A stretch of DNA of 64,000 nucleotides from Vibrio taketomensis. GTDB lineage: Bacteria > Pseudomonadota > Gammaproteobacteria > Enterobacterales > Vibrionaceae. The stretch is from NCBI RefSeq assembly GCF_009938165.1, contig NZ_AP019649.1, positions 1,178,001 through 1,242,000 on the forward strand, written 5' to 3'. The notes under the pieces are model-generated. The model made no database searches. It was not told the origin of the DNA and saw nothing but the letters and a program-made list of their open reading frames with translations. The position numbers and the translations under genes were made by a program. Shown piece by piece: positions 37,862-47,330 of the stretch. Position 1 is the stretch's first letter. The number at the start of each line of letters is the position of its first letter.

Positions 37862-38380
37862 ATGGCAATTAATCTGATTATCCTCAATACCGAACAAGCC
37901 AAGGAAACTCAAACTGAGTTTAACCAGTTTCTTTCCTTGGTATTTAAGCAGCCGATGCAGTTGGTACTGACTGATGAATTTGATTGTGCTGTGATGGTAA
38001 GGGATAACGATAGGCTGTGTGCTTGTGGTTTTGGCTACATTCGTTCGATGTCGCAAGGAGATGTAAATTTCCGCGCTGGAATTCTGGGTGGAATAGCGGT
38101 ACACCCAGAATATCGTGGTCAAGGGCTTGCTAAAAAAGTGGTAAATGCACTTGGTAGCCAACTGGAAATCCAGCAAGTGAAGTATTCATTTTTGTTCGCC
38201 TACCAACCTCAAATATACACTAGCGCAGGTTATTCGGAATTAACCGCTCCCATCCATTTTTTCGATACGCCACAAAATCGTTGGAACCAGTTTGTTTACC
38301 GTGGAGGCATGGTGAAGTCTCATACCAATGCCTGCTTGTCTGAGAGTGAACAGATTGAGTTTTCAGGTCCCGTATATTGA
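37862..38380 (+). CDS. GNAT family acetyltransferase
   Basis: A 172-aa acetyltransferase. Motif A is clear: AGILGGIAVHPEYRGQGLAKKVVNALG. QPQIYTSAGYSEL follows in the usual C-terminal position. It lies 100 bases after the YdjC-like gene, with an AAGGCGATTTCT ribosome-binding region. The substrate is unknown. Confidence 0.85.
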   Translation: MAINLIILNTEQAKETQTEFNQFLSLVFKQPMQLVLTDEFDCAVMVRDNDRLCACGFGYIRSMSQGDVNFRAGILGGIAVHPEYRGQGLAKKVVNALGSQLEIQQVKYSFLFAYQPQIYTSAGYSELTAPIHFFDTPQNRWNQFVYRGGMVKSHTNACLSESEQIEFSGPVY

Positions 38381-38560
38381 GAGGGTATCAATGTAGATTG
38401 ATATTGTAATGAGTACAGTGTCTTTGTGATTGTTGCTTAACCGATATTGATGCGATTGTGAGCGAACAAAGCCATAAGATAAAAGCTTCATCACAAATGA
38501 ATACTGTTTTTATATACATGCTTTTATGTTCAGTTAGCATTGAGTGGTTTGTATTTATTG

Positions 38561-39490
38561 ATGAGTCACGAAATGACCAAACATCTTGAAGCCAGTATTC
38601 AACCGCTGGTGGACGAATTTATCGCCAATCAAAAACCATGCCCTTCAAAACTCACGGTTGCAGAGCGTCGAGCAGGCTATATCGCAAGTAGCGTGGTGGC
38701 GGGAGAAAGCCCTCAAATAGCCCAAGAGTTTCTCGATAAGCTCAATGGTATTACAGTTAAAGTGTACAGACCAAGTCATGAAACTAACTTGCCCGTGACG
38801 GTCTATTTTCACGGTGGATGCTTTATTAGTGGTGGTTTTGCAACGCATGATGTGCAAATGAGGCAGTTGGCAAAGTTAGCCAATAGTGTGGTTATTTGCA
38901 TTCAGTATCGATTAGCGCCGGAGCATACTTATCCGGCTGCTCACGATGATGTTTACCAAGCGGTTCTAGCAATCAAGCAACATGCGCAGCGGTTGGGTGG
39001 TCATGCTGAACATATTGTATTTGCTGGTGACAGCGCCGGTGGTCAGCTGGCATTGGCAACGACAATAAGGTTGAAACAAGCACAATTGTGGTTGCCCAAA
39101 GAACAGATCTTGATTTATCCAATGTTAGATCCACTCGGAAATTCAGCTAGTTATCTAGCTAACGGTACAGATTACCTCATCACCGCAGAGATGCTGCTAT
39201 CTGGTTTTAGAATGTACGCGGGTGATGCGGCCCGTTTAAAGCAAGAACCGGAACTTAATCTATTGAAGGCGGATTTTAATGATCTGCCCAGAACCACGAT
39301 TATCACCGCTGAATTTGATCCGCTACTCGATGAAGGTGAGCTTCTCTACAAACGCATGAGAGAGCAGGGCGTTGATGCGTATTGTGAGCGTTACTTAGGT
39401 GTCATTCACGGTTTCTTCCAATTGGGTGGAATCAGTCGAAGTGCTCAACGTTGTATGCAGCACATAGCAAACTTGGTTCAATCAGCATAG
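38561..39490 (+). CDS. Alpha/beta hydrolase, hormone-sensitive lipase (type IV esterase) family
   Basis: A 309-aa esterase/lipase. The oxyanion-hole motif is YFHGGCFISGG (HGG type), the nucleophile elbow is FAGDSAGGQLALA (GDSAG), the acid is in TAEFDPLLDEGE and the histidine in VIHGFFQLGG, so the triad is complete. No signal peptide is seen, so it should be cytoplasmic. The start is uncertain: in-frame TTG at 38540, ATG at 38561 and ATG at 38573 are all possible and none has a strong ribosome-binding site. A terminator follows. Confidence 0.9.
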   Translation: MSHEMTKHLEASIQPLVDEFIANQKPCPSKLTVAERRAGYIASSVVAGESPQIAQEFLDKLNGITVKVYRPSHETNLPVTVYFHGGCFISGGFATHDVQMRQLAKLANSVVICIQYRLAPEHTYPAAHDDVYQAVLAIKQHAQRLGGHAEHIVFAGDSAGGQLALATTIRLKQAQLWLPKEQILIYPMLDPLGNSASYLANGTDYLITAEMLLSGFRMYAGDAARLKQEPELNLLKADFNDLPRTTIITAEFDPLLDEGELLYKRMREQGVDAYCERYLGVIHGFFQLGGISRSAQRCMQHIANLVQSA

Positions 39491-39513
39491 CCAGAAAGTA
39501 CTGAAGATTAAGT

Positions 39514-39541
39514 AAAGCACCCTAAACTTGGGTGCTTTTTA
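39514..39541 (+). terminator. Terminator of the esterase gene
   Basis: Stem AAAGCACCC / GGGTGCTTT with loop TAAACTT and a T run. Confidence 0.92.
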
Positions 39542-39556
39542 GTAGAAGGTAGTTGG

Positions 39557-40222
39557 ATGTCAATAACACTATTTTATTACCCACGCAGCGCCAGTTTAGC
39601 TCCTCATTTGATGCTGCATCATGTTCAAGCTGACTATCAATTGAAGTTGGTAGACAAGAAGAGAGATTCGCAAAAGTCAGCATCGTATCTGCGTCTTAAC
39701 CCAACCGGACGGATTCCTACGTTAGTCATGGATGAGCAGCCAATTTTTGAAAGCACTGCCATTTGCATTCATATCGCAGAGTCTTTTCCAGATTTTCGAC
39801 TGATTCCCGAACTTGGGCAGCCACTTCGAGCGCTATTTTTTCAGTGGTTAACTTATCTTAATAACACGCTGCAAAATGAGCTGATGCTTCGGTTTTATCC
39901 GCAACGACATACGTCCAAACCACAACAGGTTGAGAGCATCAAGCAAGCGCAAGAGCAAAGACTAGGTGACATCTGGATGGTCATTGATCAGCAACTTTGC
40001 AATAAGCGTTATTTGCTGGGCGATGAGTTAACGGCGTGTGACTACTTCCTGTTTATGTTGGCAACTTGGTCAATCGACTTGCAGTATTCACCACTGAGTT
40101 TTGCAAATCTTCGCGGGTATTTGCAACGACTGGCGCGAAATGCCACGATAGTTGCCGTGTGTCGAATTGAAGGAATCGATTTGACCCGATTTGATAGCGA
40201 GAGATTACGGTACACGTTGTAA
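39557..40222 (+). CDS. Glutathione S-transferase family protein
   Basis: A 221-aa GST-fold protein. The thioredoxin-like N-terminal domain reads ITLFYYPRSASLAPHLML, with YLRLNPTGRIPTLVMDEQPIFESTAI carrying the cis-proline and the glutathione-binding ES pair. The helical C-terminal domain has RYLLGDELTACDYFLFML. GAAGGTAG provides the ribosome-binding site. It follows the esterase terminator, so it needs its own promoter. The substrate is unknown. Confidence 0.9.
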   Translation: MSITLFYYPRSASLAPHLMLHHVQADYQLKLVDKKRDSQKSASYLRLNPTGRIPTLVMDEQPIFESTAICIHIAESFPDFRLIPELGQPLRALFFQWLTYLNNTLQNELMLRFYPQRHTSKPQQVESIKQAQEQRLGDIWMVIDQQLCNKRYLLGDELTACDYFLFMLATWSIDLQYSPLSFANLRGYLQRLARNATIVAVCRIEGIDLTRFDSERLRYTL

Positions 40223-40308
40223 ATAAAATGTGAACAAGTTAGGCTGGTGATGAGTCAGGAGTCACATCATGGAGAAGGTGTGAGGTAACGTTTACAAGGA
40301 GCGAAAAA

Positions 40309-40722
40309 ATGACTTATCCAATCAGTGGCGCATGCCAATGTGGTCAAGTGACATATCAATTAAACTCAGCGCCAATTGGTGTATTCGCCTGCCATTGCAA
40401 AGAGTGTCAAAAATTGGCAACTGGCCCGTTTAGTGTCACCGCGTTGATTGCCGCCGATCAAATTGAATTTCATGGTCAACTCAAAGAGTGGGGGCGAATG
40501 GCGGACAGTGGCAATCGTAACCATGCTATGTTTTGTCCAGACTGTGGAAACCGTATCTATCACTTCAACCCAGATGATACCTCAACAGTGAAATTGAAGC
40601 TCAAGCCAGTAGAGTTTGAAGTTCAGGAAGTATTTAAGCCTCAAGCCCATGTTTGGGTGAGTGAGAAAGTCGATTGGTATCAGATTCCTGAGGGCGTCAA
40701 AGTCATCGATAAGCAGCCATAA
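40309..40722 (+). CDS. GFA family (glutathione-dependent formaldehyde-activating-like) protein
   Basis: A 137-aa zinc protein of the GFA family. Zinc-binding cysteines are in GACQCGQVTY, CHCKECQKLATGPFS and MFCPDCGNRIYHF. Members range from S-hydroxymethylglutathione synthases to proteins of unknown role. AAGGAG upstream supports the start. Its neighbours, GST-like and VOC proteins, hint at electrophile detoxification, but they are not clearly one operon. Confidence 0.88.
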   Translation: MTYPISGACQCGQVTYQLNSAPIGVFACHCKECQKLATGPFSVTALIAADQIEFHGQLKEWGRMADSGNRNHAMFCPDCGNRIYHFNPDDTSTVKLKLKPVEFEVQEVFKPQAHVWVSEKVDWYQIPEGVKVIDKQP

Positions 40723-40850
40723 ACAATAGGTGCTTAAACCAATCCAATTTTATGTGAAATCCTGACGGATAGGCTGAGTTAGTTCGGCTTTCAATCTTTA
40801 TCACAATTTAAACCCCACCAGATGATCGATAACTTACAGGGAGCGTCATT

Positions 40851-41258
40851 ATGTCAGAAACAATAGGCCTTAGTCATTTAGGGTTGTCAGTCGATGATTT
40901 GGAGGCGAGTAAATCTTTTTTTGTTGAGGTACTTGGTTGGCAAGAATCTGGTTATGATCCGACATATCCGAGAACCGCCGTTTCCGATGGAAAACTTCGC
41001 CTAACTCTTTGGCAGGTAGATCCTAGCCTCAACGGTGCCGAGTTTGATCGAAAAAGAAACGTCGGTTTGCATCACTTAGCGATACAAGTTGCATCAGAAT
41101 CGAAACTCAACGAGTTGTTCAGAAAAATTGAATCTCACCCTAAGTGCACAATTGAATTTGCACCGGAATTATTAGCGGGTGGTCCGCGCAAGCATATGAT
41201 GTTTAGCGAGCCATCGGGTTTAAGATTAGAGTTAATATGGCAAGGTGAATTGCAGTAA
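40851..41258 (+). CDS. Glyoxalase/VOC family protein
   Basis: A 135-aa vicinal-oxygen-chelate fold protein. GLSHLGLSVDDLEASKSFFVEVLGW is the first beta-alpha-beta module and GLHHLAIQVASESKLNELF the second, with a terminal Glu in LRLELIWQG. The metal ligands would be His and Glu. It could be a glyoxalase, resistance protein or dioxygenase-like enzyme. AGGGAG lies 8 bases upstream of ATG. Confidence 0.87.
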   Translation: MSETIGLSHLGLSVDDLEASKSFFVEVLGWQESGYDPTYPRTAVSDGKLRLTLWQVDPSLNGAEFDRKRNVGLHHLAIQVASESKLNELFRKIESHPKCTIEFAPELLAGGPRKHMMFSEPSGLRLELIWQGELQ

Positions 41259-41512
41259 AGGTGGTTGAAAGAGTCGTGCCGATTTATGTATTCGATTTAT
41301 GTATTAGGTATGGCTTAGCTAATTGCTGATGGCAGGCGCGTCAGAATGTGAAACGTGTAAGCTGAGCATCTACGCAGAATCGCGATTAAGCGCCTTGAAG
41401 TCACTTTAGGATATCATTCTGTGGTATTTTTCAACCTTTGGCTCAAACTCGCTAAAGGTAATCAGGTGTGTTAAACAGTGTGCTCGTTTTTAATCGAGTT
41501 AGCATAAATATC
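41259..41512. other. Intergenic region before the ASCH gene
   Basis: About 250 bases with no supported gene. The frame of the next gene is open from a GTG at 41468. Confidence 0.35.
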
Positions 41513-42001
41513 ATGGATGAAAGAAGTAAACATTATCTTGAGCAATACCTAAACCAGTTACCTGAAGAGATTGCAGCAAAATACAGCTCATTTAGCGCAG
41601 ACTATTTTTGTGCGGATGAATACAACGCAAACGTCTGTGCCGATTTGATTTTGCGTGGTGAAAAGCAAGCATCGTGCAGTTTAGATATTTGGTATAGCGA
41701 GCAAGGCGAAGTCATGCCTCAGGTGGGGCATTTGCAAGTCGTAACCAACTGGAGCGGCGAACCTATTTGTATTATCGAGATAACGTCAGTAACGCAATGT
41801 CGATTCAATCAAGTAAGCACGGAATTTGCCGCCTTAGAAGGGGAAGGTGATAAGAGTTTAGCTTGGTGGAAAAAGGCTCATTGGGATTTTTTCTTCAAAG
41901 AGTGTGAACAGCTCAATATTACCCCTTCAGACGAGATGCTACTCGTATTAGAACAATTTAAAACCGTGTACCCCGCGCTATCGTCATCGGTCACTCAGTG
42001 A
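41513..42001 (+). CDS. ASCH-domain protein
   Basis: A 162-aa protein with an ASCH domain (PUA-like fold that binds RNA or nucleosides). SADYFCADEYNANVCADLILRGEKQASCSL is the domain start, with IIEITSVTQCRFNQV and EGEGDKSLAWWKKAHWDFF as the usual C-terminal landmarks. The function is unknown; relatives include an N4-acetylcytidine hydrolase. ATG at 41513 is chosen over GTG at 41468. It overlaps the end of the convergent LysR gene by 11 bases. Confidence 0.78.
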   Translation: MDERSKHYLEQYLNQLPEEIAAKYSSFSADYFCADEYNANVCADLILRGEKQASCSLDIWYSEQGEVMPQVGHLQVVTNWSGEPICIIEITSVTQCRFNQVSTEFAALEGEGDKSLAWWKKAHWDFFFKECEQLNITPSDEMLLVLEQFKTVYPALSSSVTQ

Positions 42002-42887
42002 AATAGGATCGTATTTTATTCCTTAGCCAGATATTTGATGGGCTCTTCATTTCGCGATTATGCACCATAAGACGGTATTTAATCGGATAGGGCGTAAAAG
42101 GAATGTCTAAAACTTGAATGCCTAGCTTGTCTGCAAATATTGACGCGATACTCGCTGTCATTGCCGCAATACAATCACCGCTCGATACCATGGAAAGCTG
42201 AGATACCAGTGACGTGCACTCTGCCGCGACGTTTCTGTCATCCAATTTTTCCTTGGTGAAGTAGTCAGCCAGATAAGCATCTTCTCGTCGTAATTTCAGC
42301 GTAATGTGCTTTTCGCTGTAAAACTGTTCTTGGCTGATTGAGCCTTGAATTCTCGGATGGTCTTTGCGTGCGATAACGCAGATAGAATCCTCAAACAACT
42401 CTTCCGTAAAGAAAGAACGGTTTGCATAGTTGGCAAATTCAATTGCCATATCGGCTTGGTGTTGATTGAGACCGTTAATGAGTTTTTCTTCGTTAGAAAG
42501 GGTTGGCTGTAACTCAATTCTTACGTTACCCAAGCTGCTATCAGCTTCAATTTTAGGTAGTAGCATCATCATTACAGGCTCAGAGGTGTAGATGATGAAT
42601 TTACGTGGATGCTCGGTTGAAAATCCCTCCAAATTCTCTAAAGCGTTCCTGATCTCAATCAGAGCTGGTTCGATTTGTTTTATCAGTTCTTGAGCATGTT
42701 GGGTTGGCGCGATCCCTCGACCTGAACGTACAAAAAGCTGGCACCCCACTTGCCGCTGTAAACGCTTTAATAACCCACTGACTCCGGGTTGAGTTAGTCC
42801 CAGCTCCTCTGCTGCCATAGTAATGGATTGATGGCGATAGACTGCCACGAATATCTTTAGCAAATTCAGATCAAGATGATTTAACAT
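41991..42887 (-). CDS. LysR-family regulator divergent from the alkylsulfatase
   Basis: A 298-aa LysR protein. Helix-turn-helix: LLKIFVAVYRHQSITMAAEELGLTQPGVSGLLKRLQ. The start at 42887 has AAGGAC upstream; the longer frame to 42953 does not. It is transcribed away from the SdsA-type sulfatase gene across a 115-base shared promoter region, the arrangement of sdsB/sdsA in Pseudomonas. Regulation of the sulfatase is therefore inferred. Confidence 0.88.
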   Translation of the reverse strand: MLNHLDLNLLKIFVAVYRHQSITMAAEELGLTQPGVSGLLKRLQRQVGCQLFVRSGRGIAPTQHAQELIKQIEPALIEIRNALENLEGFSTEHPRKFIIYTSEPVMMMLLPKIEADSSLGNVRIELQPTLSNEEKLINGLNQHQADMAIEFANYANRSFFTEELFEDSICVIARKDHPRIQGSISQEQFYSEKHITLKLRREDAYLADYFTKEKLDDRNVAAECTSLVSQLSMVSSGDCIAAMTASIASIFADKLGIQVLDIPFTPYPIKYRLMVHNREMKSPSNIWLRNKIRSYFTE

Positions 42888-43002
42888 TTCGTCCTTACAT
42901 AACAAATTGTGATGTATTGAATCTATTTTCATGCATGTATTGGTATGAGTCAACGCGATAAATTAAGCCCATAGCCAATCCCAATACCCAACGAGGTTAA
43001 TT

Positions 43003-45021
43003 ATGAAAACTCGATTCGTTCCATCTGTTTTGTCTCTCGCGATTGTTGCGTCTTTTGGTGCTGTCGCAAATGATTATGCATCGATCGATACCTATGAAGG
43101 CAAACCTGCTTCTCAGCACACCATCAAAGCTAACGCTGATGTAGCAAAAAACCTTCCTTGGGAAGACACCACGGCATTTGACCGTACAACACGTGGCTTG
43201 ATTGCTGAATTTGGTACTCACGAAGCGGGCGAACTGAAAAACCGCTTTGAGTATATGACTGATATGTCTGTTGATGATCTGCCACCAACGGTTAATCCAT
43301 CTATTTGGCGACAAGGGATGCTGAATTACGCTGCGGGTGGTTTGTATGAAGTGACGGATGGTGTGTATCAAATTCGCGGTGCTGATTTATCGAATATGAC
43401 GATCTACCGCTCTGACAACGGCTACGTAATTCATGACCCATTGCTCTCTCGTGAAGCGGCTGCGGCATCTTGGGAATTTGCTAAGCAACATCTTCCTGCC
43501 ATTAACGGTGAACACAAAATTACGGGCATGATTTATTCGCACATGCATGCTGACCATTTTGGTGGCTCTCGTGGTGTATTTGAATCGGGTGATTTCGCTG
43601 ACAATGCAGAAATTTACGCTCCGAATGATTTTATCAAAGAGTTGGCAGATGAGAATGTCATAGCTGGCACTGCAATGGGGCGCCGCGCAAACTATCAATA
43701 TGGCACGACCTTAGACAACAACACTAAAGGGATTGTGGACAATGCGTTAGGTTTGGGCACTTCACGTGGTGAAGTGACGCTGGTGGCACCAACGCAAGAA
43801 ATCCAAGAGCGTGAGAAACTGATCACGATTGATGGTTTAGATTTCCTCGCGATTAACATGCCGGGAGCTGAAGCGCCGGCAGAGATCGTATTGTATGTTC
43901 CAGAGTATCGTTCGCTAAATACGGCTGAGCTAACGTACGATGGTATGCACAATATTTACACCTTTCGTGGGGCGAAAGTGCGTGACTCATTGGTTTGGAC
44001 CAAGTATCTCACAGAGTTAAAAATGCGTTTTGTTGACAATGGCTTGGTCGACAATATTCATGCTGCTCACTCAGCACCAGTATGGAATGATACCGATACA
44101 GAAGTGAATGAAATTTCAGAGTACATGACGCTTCAGCGTGATAATTATGGCTTTATCCATAACCAAGCGATGCGATTAGCAAATCATGGCGTCACCATTC
44201 ATGATGTTGGCCGCGAAATCGAGAAGATCGTTCCGCAATCGCAAATTGATACTTGGCATACTAACGGTTATCACGGCTCATACAGCCATAATGCACGAGC
44301 AGTGGTTAACTTGTATCTTGGGTATCACGATATGAACCCAGTTAATACCAATCCACTACAAACCACCGAAAGATCGTGTGTGTATGTTGAGGCCGCAGGT
44401 GCTGAAACATTCTACAAAGCAGGTATGCAGCATTTTGAATCGGGTGAATATCAGCAAGCATCGCAGTTGTTTAATGATTTAGTTCAGTGTGAGCCAAGTA
44501 ATGTGAAATATCGTTTTGCATTGGCGGATAGCTTTGAGCAGCAAGGTTACCAGTCAGAAACGATGGCGTGGCGTAATAGTTATCTGCAAGGGGCGGTTGA
44601 ACTTCGTACCGGAGAGATCCAGCCTTCAATTAAAATCGCGTCACCAGATGTGATTGCCAATACGCCAACGGGTATGTTCCTCGACTTTATTGCAGTGAGC
44701 TTGAATGCGCCAAAAGCAGAGGCCGCGGGGTTAGACTTTAATTTCGGCGTATACCACCCAGATTTGGAAGAGCGTTACTACGGTGAAGTGTCGAATGCCA
44801 ACCTGGCCAACATCGAAGTTGATAAACTGCCAAATGTGGACTTTGAACTCATTATTAAAAAACGATTTTACCCGCGTGGTGTTGGACAAACGGACTTAGA
44901 TGGATTGATTCAGTCTGGTCAGGCAAGCGTGAAGGGTGATGCACAATTGCTGGCCGATTTGGCAAGCGCACTGGATGATTTTGATGGCCTATTTGAAATC
45001 TTACCTATGCCTGAAAAATAA
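43003..45021 (+). CDS. SdsA/YjcS-type alkyl sulfatase
   Basis: A 672-aa secreted metallo-beta-lactamase-fold alkylsulfatase that would hydrolyse primary alkyl sulfates such as SDS. A signal peptide (MKTRFVPSVLSLAIVASFGAVA) is present. The zinc motif is YSHMHADHFGG (His180, His182, Asp184, His185), with further ligand regions in NTAELTYDGMHNIY and NIHAAHSAPVW. YHGSYSHNARAVVNLYLGYHDMNP is the dimerisation region typical of the family, and the C-terminal ~130 residues form an SCP2-like domain. GAGG lies upstream. A divergent LysR gene and a terminator flank it. Confidence 0.93.
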   Translation: MKTRFVPSVLSLAIVASFGAVANDYASIDTYEGKPASQHTIKANADVAKNLPWEDTTAFDRTTRGLIAEFGTHEAGELKNRFEYMTDMSVDDLPPTVNPSIWRQGMLNYAAGGLYEVTDGVYQIRGADLSNMTIYRSDNGYVIHDPLLSREAAAASWEFAKQHLPAINGEHKITGMIYSHMHADHFGGSRGVFESGDFADNAEIYAPNDFIKELADENVIAGTAMGRRANYQYGTTLDNNTKGIVDNALGLGTSRGEVTLVAPTQEIQEREKLITIDGLDFLAINMPGAEAPAEIVLYVPEYRSLNTAELTYDGMHNIYTFRGAKVRDSLVWTKYLTELKMRFVDNGLVDNIHAAHSAPVWNDTDTEVNEISEYMTLQRDNYGFIHNQAMRLANHGVTIHDVGREIEKIVPQSQIDTWHTNGYHGSYSHNARAVVNLYLGYHDMNPVNTNPLQTTERSCVYVEAAGAETFYKAGMQHFESGEYQQASQLFNDLVQCEPSNVKYRFALADSFEQQGYQSETMAWRNSYLQGAVELRTGEIQPSIKIASPDVIANTPTGMFLDFIAVSLNAPKAEAAGLDFNFGVYHPDLEERYYGEVSNANLANIEVDKLPNVDFELIIKKRFYPRGVGQTDLDGLIQSGQASVKGDAQLLADLASALDDFDGLFEILPMPEK

Positions 45022-45053
45022 AGCCGTACTCTAGTTACAAAACAACATTGATA

Positions 45054-45085
45054 GACGCCCCAGAGTTTCTGACTCGGGGCGTTTT
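45054..45085 (+). terminator. Terminator of the alkylsulfatase gene
   Basis: Stem GACGCCCC(A)GAGT / ACTCGGGGCGT with loop TTCTG and a T run. Confidence 0.9.
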
Positions 45086-45252
45086 TAGATAGGATGAAGC
45101 AACTAAACGCAGTTGTATGGTCATGTTGGCTTAATGGCGGTAACCAGTGAAATAACACATGAACCGTGAGCTGATGTATAACCTCGCTTGAAGTCGCTAG
45201 GCACCGCTTTAGAAGTAAAAACGAGCTAGAGCTAGGTACATTAGAGTAATTT

Positions 45253-45951
45253 ATGAGCAGTAACAAGTTTGATTCATTCTCTTCTGAAGTTGCAGAAAAA
45301 CTCAATATTACGTTTATCGATTGATAGACCAAAAATGGCGAAACATTTTATATCGGCAAGGGTAAAGGCAATCGAGTATTTTCTCGTTAATGGTGATGAA
45401 GCTGACTCCTTATCTGAAAAATGGAAAGAATACGTGCTATTCAACTCGCAGGTTTCGAGGTTGGGCATGTAATTCATCGTCATGGTATGTCGGAACAGTC
45501 AGCGTTTGAAGTTGAAGCGGCGTTAATTGACGCTTATCAGAATCACTAACATCATGGACGGGCACGGAAATAATGGTGGCGCGATGCATTCGACGGAGAT
45601 AATCAAAAATACTCAGCGCAAATCGCAGAGTTCAACATAAAACCTTATTAATCAGCGTTAACCGTAGCATTAGATCGCTCGTTATACGATCGGTGAGATT
45701 GCTTGGCGCTTGAGTAAAAGATAAAGCAAGCCATGCAGTAGTAGTAGCAACGGTTCAAAGTGTGATCGTTGGTGCGTTTGTCGCTGAACGGTGGTTGCCT
45801 GCCACGCCAGAAAACTTTCGGGTACTGAGCTTATTGAAGAGGTCGCTATGGGTTATCGGTCGCGAAATCATCATTGAATCACTCTACATTGGTAAAGAAT
45901 CCCTGATGAATACCAGCGAGGGGCTTCAAATCAATTAAATACACGTGGTAA
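45253..45951 (+). pseudogene. Degraded LEM-3-like GIY-YIG nuclease-family gene
   Basis: Fragments in all three frames line up, in order, with a GIY-YIG domain protein common in bacteria. Near 45340 NGETFYIGKGKGNRVFS is recoverable; near 45430-45549 come [32 protein letters not shown] and a stop. Beyond it, remnants read MDGHGNNGG, SLYD, GAFVAERWLPATPENF and, at 45925-45951, RGAS..IKYTW followed by TAA. Many indels separate the pieces, so this is a true fossil rather than one sequencing error. An ATG with GAGTAATTT upstream marks the original start. Confidence 0.75.
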
Positions 45952-46189
45952 GGGATGATAGCGTGCTGCCGCTTGTTTGCATCTAACCTCGAAAATCGAG
46001 GGCTATTTCGCTTTATAGTTTGCGTAAACTTAAATTAATGACAATGCTGAATCTGGCATCTCGAAGTTACTTGAGGATATAGATGGCGCGAATATGCTAT
46101 CGTTACTTTAAATCGCTCTAGTTAATATGTTTATTCGTTTTCAAACGAGTGATTACGCTTACCATTTATAAAAGAATCATGGAGAACAC
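45952..46189. other. Intergenic region
   Basis: About 240 bases without a gene. The stretch around 46046-46082 (GAATCTGGCATCTCGAAG, TTACTTGAGGATATA) resembles a short sequence I associate with dispersed Vibrio intergenic repeats. No second copy was noticed in this window. Confidence 0.3.
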
Positions 46190-46654
46190 ATGATGAAAAT
46201 AGTCAAAGTCGATGAAAGCAATGCTCATGTATATGCCAACCTTTACCAAGGTTATGGCGCGGAGTTTTCGAGAATCATTGACGATAAACCCAATGCAGAT
46301 GGTTTGTTTGAGATTTATCCTAAGCTTGAAGGCAGTGTAACAGGGTATTTACTTTATTTAGACGGTCTTCCTGCAGCGTTAACCGCCATTGATGAAAGAG
46401 TGCCACACGAGTTCGAGATTTGCGACTTTTATGTGCTGCCTTGTTTTCGAAAAAACAAAGTAGGAAAACGTTTTATTTCTAGCTTGTTTGAACGTCTTCA
46501 AGGTTCGTGGGAAATTAAGCAAGTTGCAGGCGCAGATCATGCAATTAAGTTTTGGCGAGATGTGGTGGGGGATTACACGTCTGAAAATTATGTTGAAGAC
46601 GTATACCAAGATCATAAATGGGGCACAGTGACAAGACAGCGTTTTTCTCACTAA
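46190..46654 (+). CDS. GNAT-like acetyltransferase
   Basis: A 154-aa protein with the GNAT outline: EICDFYVLPCFRKNKVGKRFISSLFERL is motif A, and VAGADHAIKFWRDVVGDYTSENY the C-terminal part. The glycine-rich loop is weaker (KNKVGKR) than in the other acetyltransferases here. Two ATGs (46190, 46193) follow GGAGAACAC; either may be used. The substrate is unknown. Confidence 0.78.
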   Translation: MMKIVKVDESNAHVYANLYQGYGAEFSRIIDDKPNADGLFEIYPKLEGSVTGYLLYLDGLPAALTAIDERVPHEFEICDFYVLPCFRKNKVGKRFISSLFERLQGSWEIKQVAGADHAIKFWRDVVGDYTSENYVEDVYQDHKWGTVTRQRFSH

Positions 46655-46942
46655 GCTCAATCCCATTGGATTATTTCAGACTCGTCTCTGACACCCCTAT
46701 ATTTGGCTGCTTATGCGGCCATTTCTCTCACAGATGACTAGCCACAATGCCTTTAATGTTCCTCATTCATATCTAGGTTACGAGCCTAGCTTTCTGTTTA
46801 ACCATCTAGCAACGGATGTGTATTGCGAAGTTGATCGCGAATGTGTCGTCTAAGTTCGCGAAGAAAGCGTACGTCGGGAAAGGAGTCGCTATTCTGAACT
46901 CTTGGTATCCATCCACATTTGCAATCTTGGTTCAGAGGGAAT
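46655..46942. other. Intergenic region
   Basis: About 290 bases with no gene seen. An open frame overlapping 46816-47046 in another phase is not convincing. AGAGGGA at the right end is the ribosome-binding site for the lipoprotein gene. Confidence 0.35.
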
Positions 46943-47275
46943 ATGAAAAAAATTGCGTTTGTTTTATTTACTCTTGTTTTGCTATTTGGCTGCGGAAAGC
47001 CTTTACCAGAAGACAAATCGGCTTATGCTGGACATTGGCAAAGTAAGGAGATGTCGTTACTTATTCTTCAAGATGGAACAATTGCTTATGAGCGTCTCAA
47101 AAATGGAGGTTCAACGTCTGTCAAAGGTCCGATAAAAGAGTTTGTTGGTGATGACTTTGTCGTAGGGTTTGCGTTTCTAACCACGACCTTTGACGTTACA
47201 CAGCCTCCTGTGTTTAGCAGCGGTCAGTGGATAATGGTTGTTGATGGTGTGACGTTGGTAAAAAGTGAGCATTAA
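46943..47275 (+). CDS. Small lipoprotein
   Basis: A 110-aa lipoprotein: signal MKKIAFVLFTLVLLFGC with lipobox LLFGC, then a short beta-rich domain (YAGHWQSKEMSLLILQDGTIAYERLKNGGSTSVKGPIKEF). The HW-x(n)-LLILQDGTIAYE pattern resembles small lipocalin-like or heat-shock-type lipoproteins, but I cannot name it. ATG at 46943 with AGAGGGA is preferred over the in-frame ATG at 46919. Confidence 0.75.
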   Translation: MKKIAFVLFTLVLLFGCGKPLPEDKSAYAGHWQSKEMSLLILQDGTIAYERLKNGGSTSVKGPIKEFVGDDFVVGFAFLTTTFDVTQPPVFSSGQWIMVVDGVTLVKSEH

Positions 47276-47330
47276 GCCCAATTAAGTCTAGGGAGCAACG
47301 CGAGCGTGGACTATTCAAATCGGATCTGGT

